A stretch of DNA of 64,000 bases from Diadema setosum (lineage: Eukaryota; Echinodermata; Echinoidea; Diadematoida; Diadematidae): NCBI GenBank assembly GCA_033980235.1, contig CM067067.1:26744451-26808450 (forward strand), in the 5' to 3' direction. How positions within the stretch are numbered: the first letter of the stretch is position 1; each line of letters starts with the position of its first letter. A program made the position numbers and the translations under genes. This document shows, in pieces, positions 62,601 through 64,000 of this stretch. Under the pieces are notes generated by a model. It was not told the origin of the DNA, ran no database searches, and was given only the letters and a program-made list of their open reading frames with translations.

Positions 62601-63984
62601 TCAGAGATGAATCGTTGGCTGAGAACCAGAGGGGCATTATCACAATTTGGGGGATATTGTTATTTGTATTACACTGTGGAATTTGATCTCCTCTGTATTA
62701 TGGTGTCAACTTTAAATTATTTTTATTTTCAGTAAGATTTTAAAAATCAAAACCATGAGGGCACTATTTTTCTCAATTTTTGGAACAATGCTTATAAATT
62801 TACCCACTTTTAATCAAGTGAACTTATTATTTCATGGAAATTGATAGTTTCATTTTTATTAAGTATTGAATTTTAGAATGTGATAGTGCCCTTCTGATTC
62901 TCAGCGTACAAAATGGCCATCCATTTGATGCTTTGTAACAGAAGTAACTGACTCACAGCTGTGTGATGAATAGTGAATCTTTTTAACATATTCTAACATT
63001 ATTCAACATGAAAATTGCAATGAACACCATTTTTGTGTTTAAAGATGCACAATTTCATGAAAATTTCTGTTTCATTTCATTTTGTGGAGCTTAACTGGCC
63101 AGTTGTACATTTTTTGGCATATATATTTGTCTGCATATTTGTTTTACATAAATACTGATGGGAAGATAACATCTCTGCCAAAGGGATCCTTGGCAATTAT
63201 TTTTCCCTATCTTTGAGACATTTAATGAAGAATGATAAAAAGTAAACAAATCAAACAGTCATATTTGGTGTAGCACTTCACCAAAGGTGTCATTTTCAAT
63301 GTTATATTTGGTACAATGGTACTGGTTTCATCTGCCCTCTCTTTCTTAAACTGTAAGAGTAATCAAGAGAACCACCTTGCATGGCATTTGTGATTGGAAG
63401 CATTCAATTATGTGTGGTCTGAATCACTGATTTCTGTTCTGTTAACAGGACAGTTAAATCAGATATGAAGAAAATTATTGTTTTTTCTTCTCAAAAGGTG
63501 TTTGTTTAAGCTTTGTTGGTCTAGGTTTGTCATTCATTTCACACAAACTATTTTAGACTTATTTTCATATTTTGAAGTGTTTGAGATATATATATATATA
63601 TAAATATATGTATATTTTGAAGAAATATTGAAATAGTTGTGTGAATTCCACTTGGGCTGTTGAAGCATTCTTGCATTAGATAACTTGTTTAGTTTTATAT
63701 CCATATTTGAGGAACATTTTCTTGATCAATAACATGTTTCTTGTGAAATAAATATGTTAATGCATGAGCAAATATACTTTTTCATGATTCCTTTTTTTGT
63801 AAGGGTTATCACAGAAAAGAAAAGAAAACCCAGACACATAACTGGACTATGTTAAGTTTGATATATGACATTTATGAGATCTTCCCTTGGTTGATATGAG
63901 GTTTACATTGGTATGTTTTTAGCTTGTTAGTTGTACATTACACTATTTTCTATTTTATGGAGCATACGCCAACTTGAACAGACC
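59671..63984 (+). other. AT-rich downstream region, no gene seen
   Basis: This region may be distal 3' UTR or intergenic sequence. It contains several AATAAA signals, a poly-G run at 61833-61849 and a short TA microsatellite at 63587-63610. No reading frame here resembles a known protein. It is less repeat-laden than the sequence upstream of the gene. Confidence 0.5.
59995..60000 (+). terminator. Candidate polyadenylation signal AATAAA
   Basis: This is the first AATAAA after the stop codon that is not inside the dispersed repeat; another, at 58944, lies within the repeat. Further candidates downstream are 60431, 61320, 63747 (followed by T-rich sequence) and 63985. Any of these could end the sclerostin-like transcript. 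None is supported by transcript data here. Confidence 0.25.
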
Positions 63985-63990
63985 AATAAA
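63985..63990 (+). terminator. Candidate distal polyadenylation signal AATAAA
   Basis: A canonical AATAAA lies ten bases before the window end, and its downstream context is cut off. If the 3' UTR is very long (about 7 kb), this could be its end. The nearest earlier signal is at 63747. Confidence 0.2.
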
Positions 63991-64000
63991 CTATCCGCCC

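Noticed and set aside
1..64000. Prokaryote-type features (operons, ribosome binding sites, CRISPR arrays, insertion sequences)
   Set aside because: The intron-bearing animal gene, microsatellites and MITEs show this is a eukaryotic nuclear sequence. The regularly spaced repeats at 51.8-54.6 kb are degenerate and lack a repeat-spacer pattern.

Overview
The window looks like nuclear DNA of an animal, most probably a marine deuterostome such as an echinoderm. It is AT-rich, full of microsatellites and short inverted-repeat elements, and almost free of long reading frames. It contains one clear protein-coding exon, which encodes an eight-cysteine cystine-knot domain of the sclerostin / SOSTDC1 (USAG-1, Wise) family. 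The phylum is inferred from the repeat landscape and intron architecture, not from a diagnostic gene.

Layout: 1-38.6 kb is non-coding (intergenic or intronic, undecided). It is scattered with MITE-like elements: a TGTGACCC-ended element at 2991-3653, two 93-bp TTAA palindromes at 2660 and 13797, a TACTGTA element at 9551-9794, a hAT-like element at 18100-18934, an AAAGGA-type inverted-repeat element at 24295-24875, and elements at 29495-30238 and 32813-33752. From 38.6 to 46.8 kb lie two copies, in opposite orientation, of a ~1.1-1.3 kb repeat packed with AGGTCA half-sites; one copy carries a nested TA-flanked insertion. A TACTGTA MITE and other inverted-repeat elements lie between them. From 51.4 to 55.25 kb lies a 3.8-kb hAT-like non-autonomous element carrying about 14 degenerate tandem copies of a ~185-bp unit.

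The exon at 56365-56762 is preceded by a good 3' splice site and ends with the natural stop codon, so it is the last coding exon. The exon or exons coding for the signal peptide were not found and may lie far upstream or outside the window. The ~7.2 kb after the stop codon is AT-rich and open-frame-poor, contains a third copy of the AGGTCA-rich repeat, and has several AATAAA signals. Part of it is probably 3' UTR.

The most notable observations are: (1) a sclerostin-family knot with the usual disulfide framework but without the Asn-X-Ile loop motif that vertebrate members use to bind LRP5/6; (2) the hAT-like element whose interior is a tandem array with partly open frames; (3) a dispersed repeat that seeds arrays of nuclear-receptor DR1-type sites around this gene. 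I saw no rRNA gene, intact tRNA gene, CRISPR array, reverse transcriptase or transposase reading frame. No viral or toxin gene was recognised.
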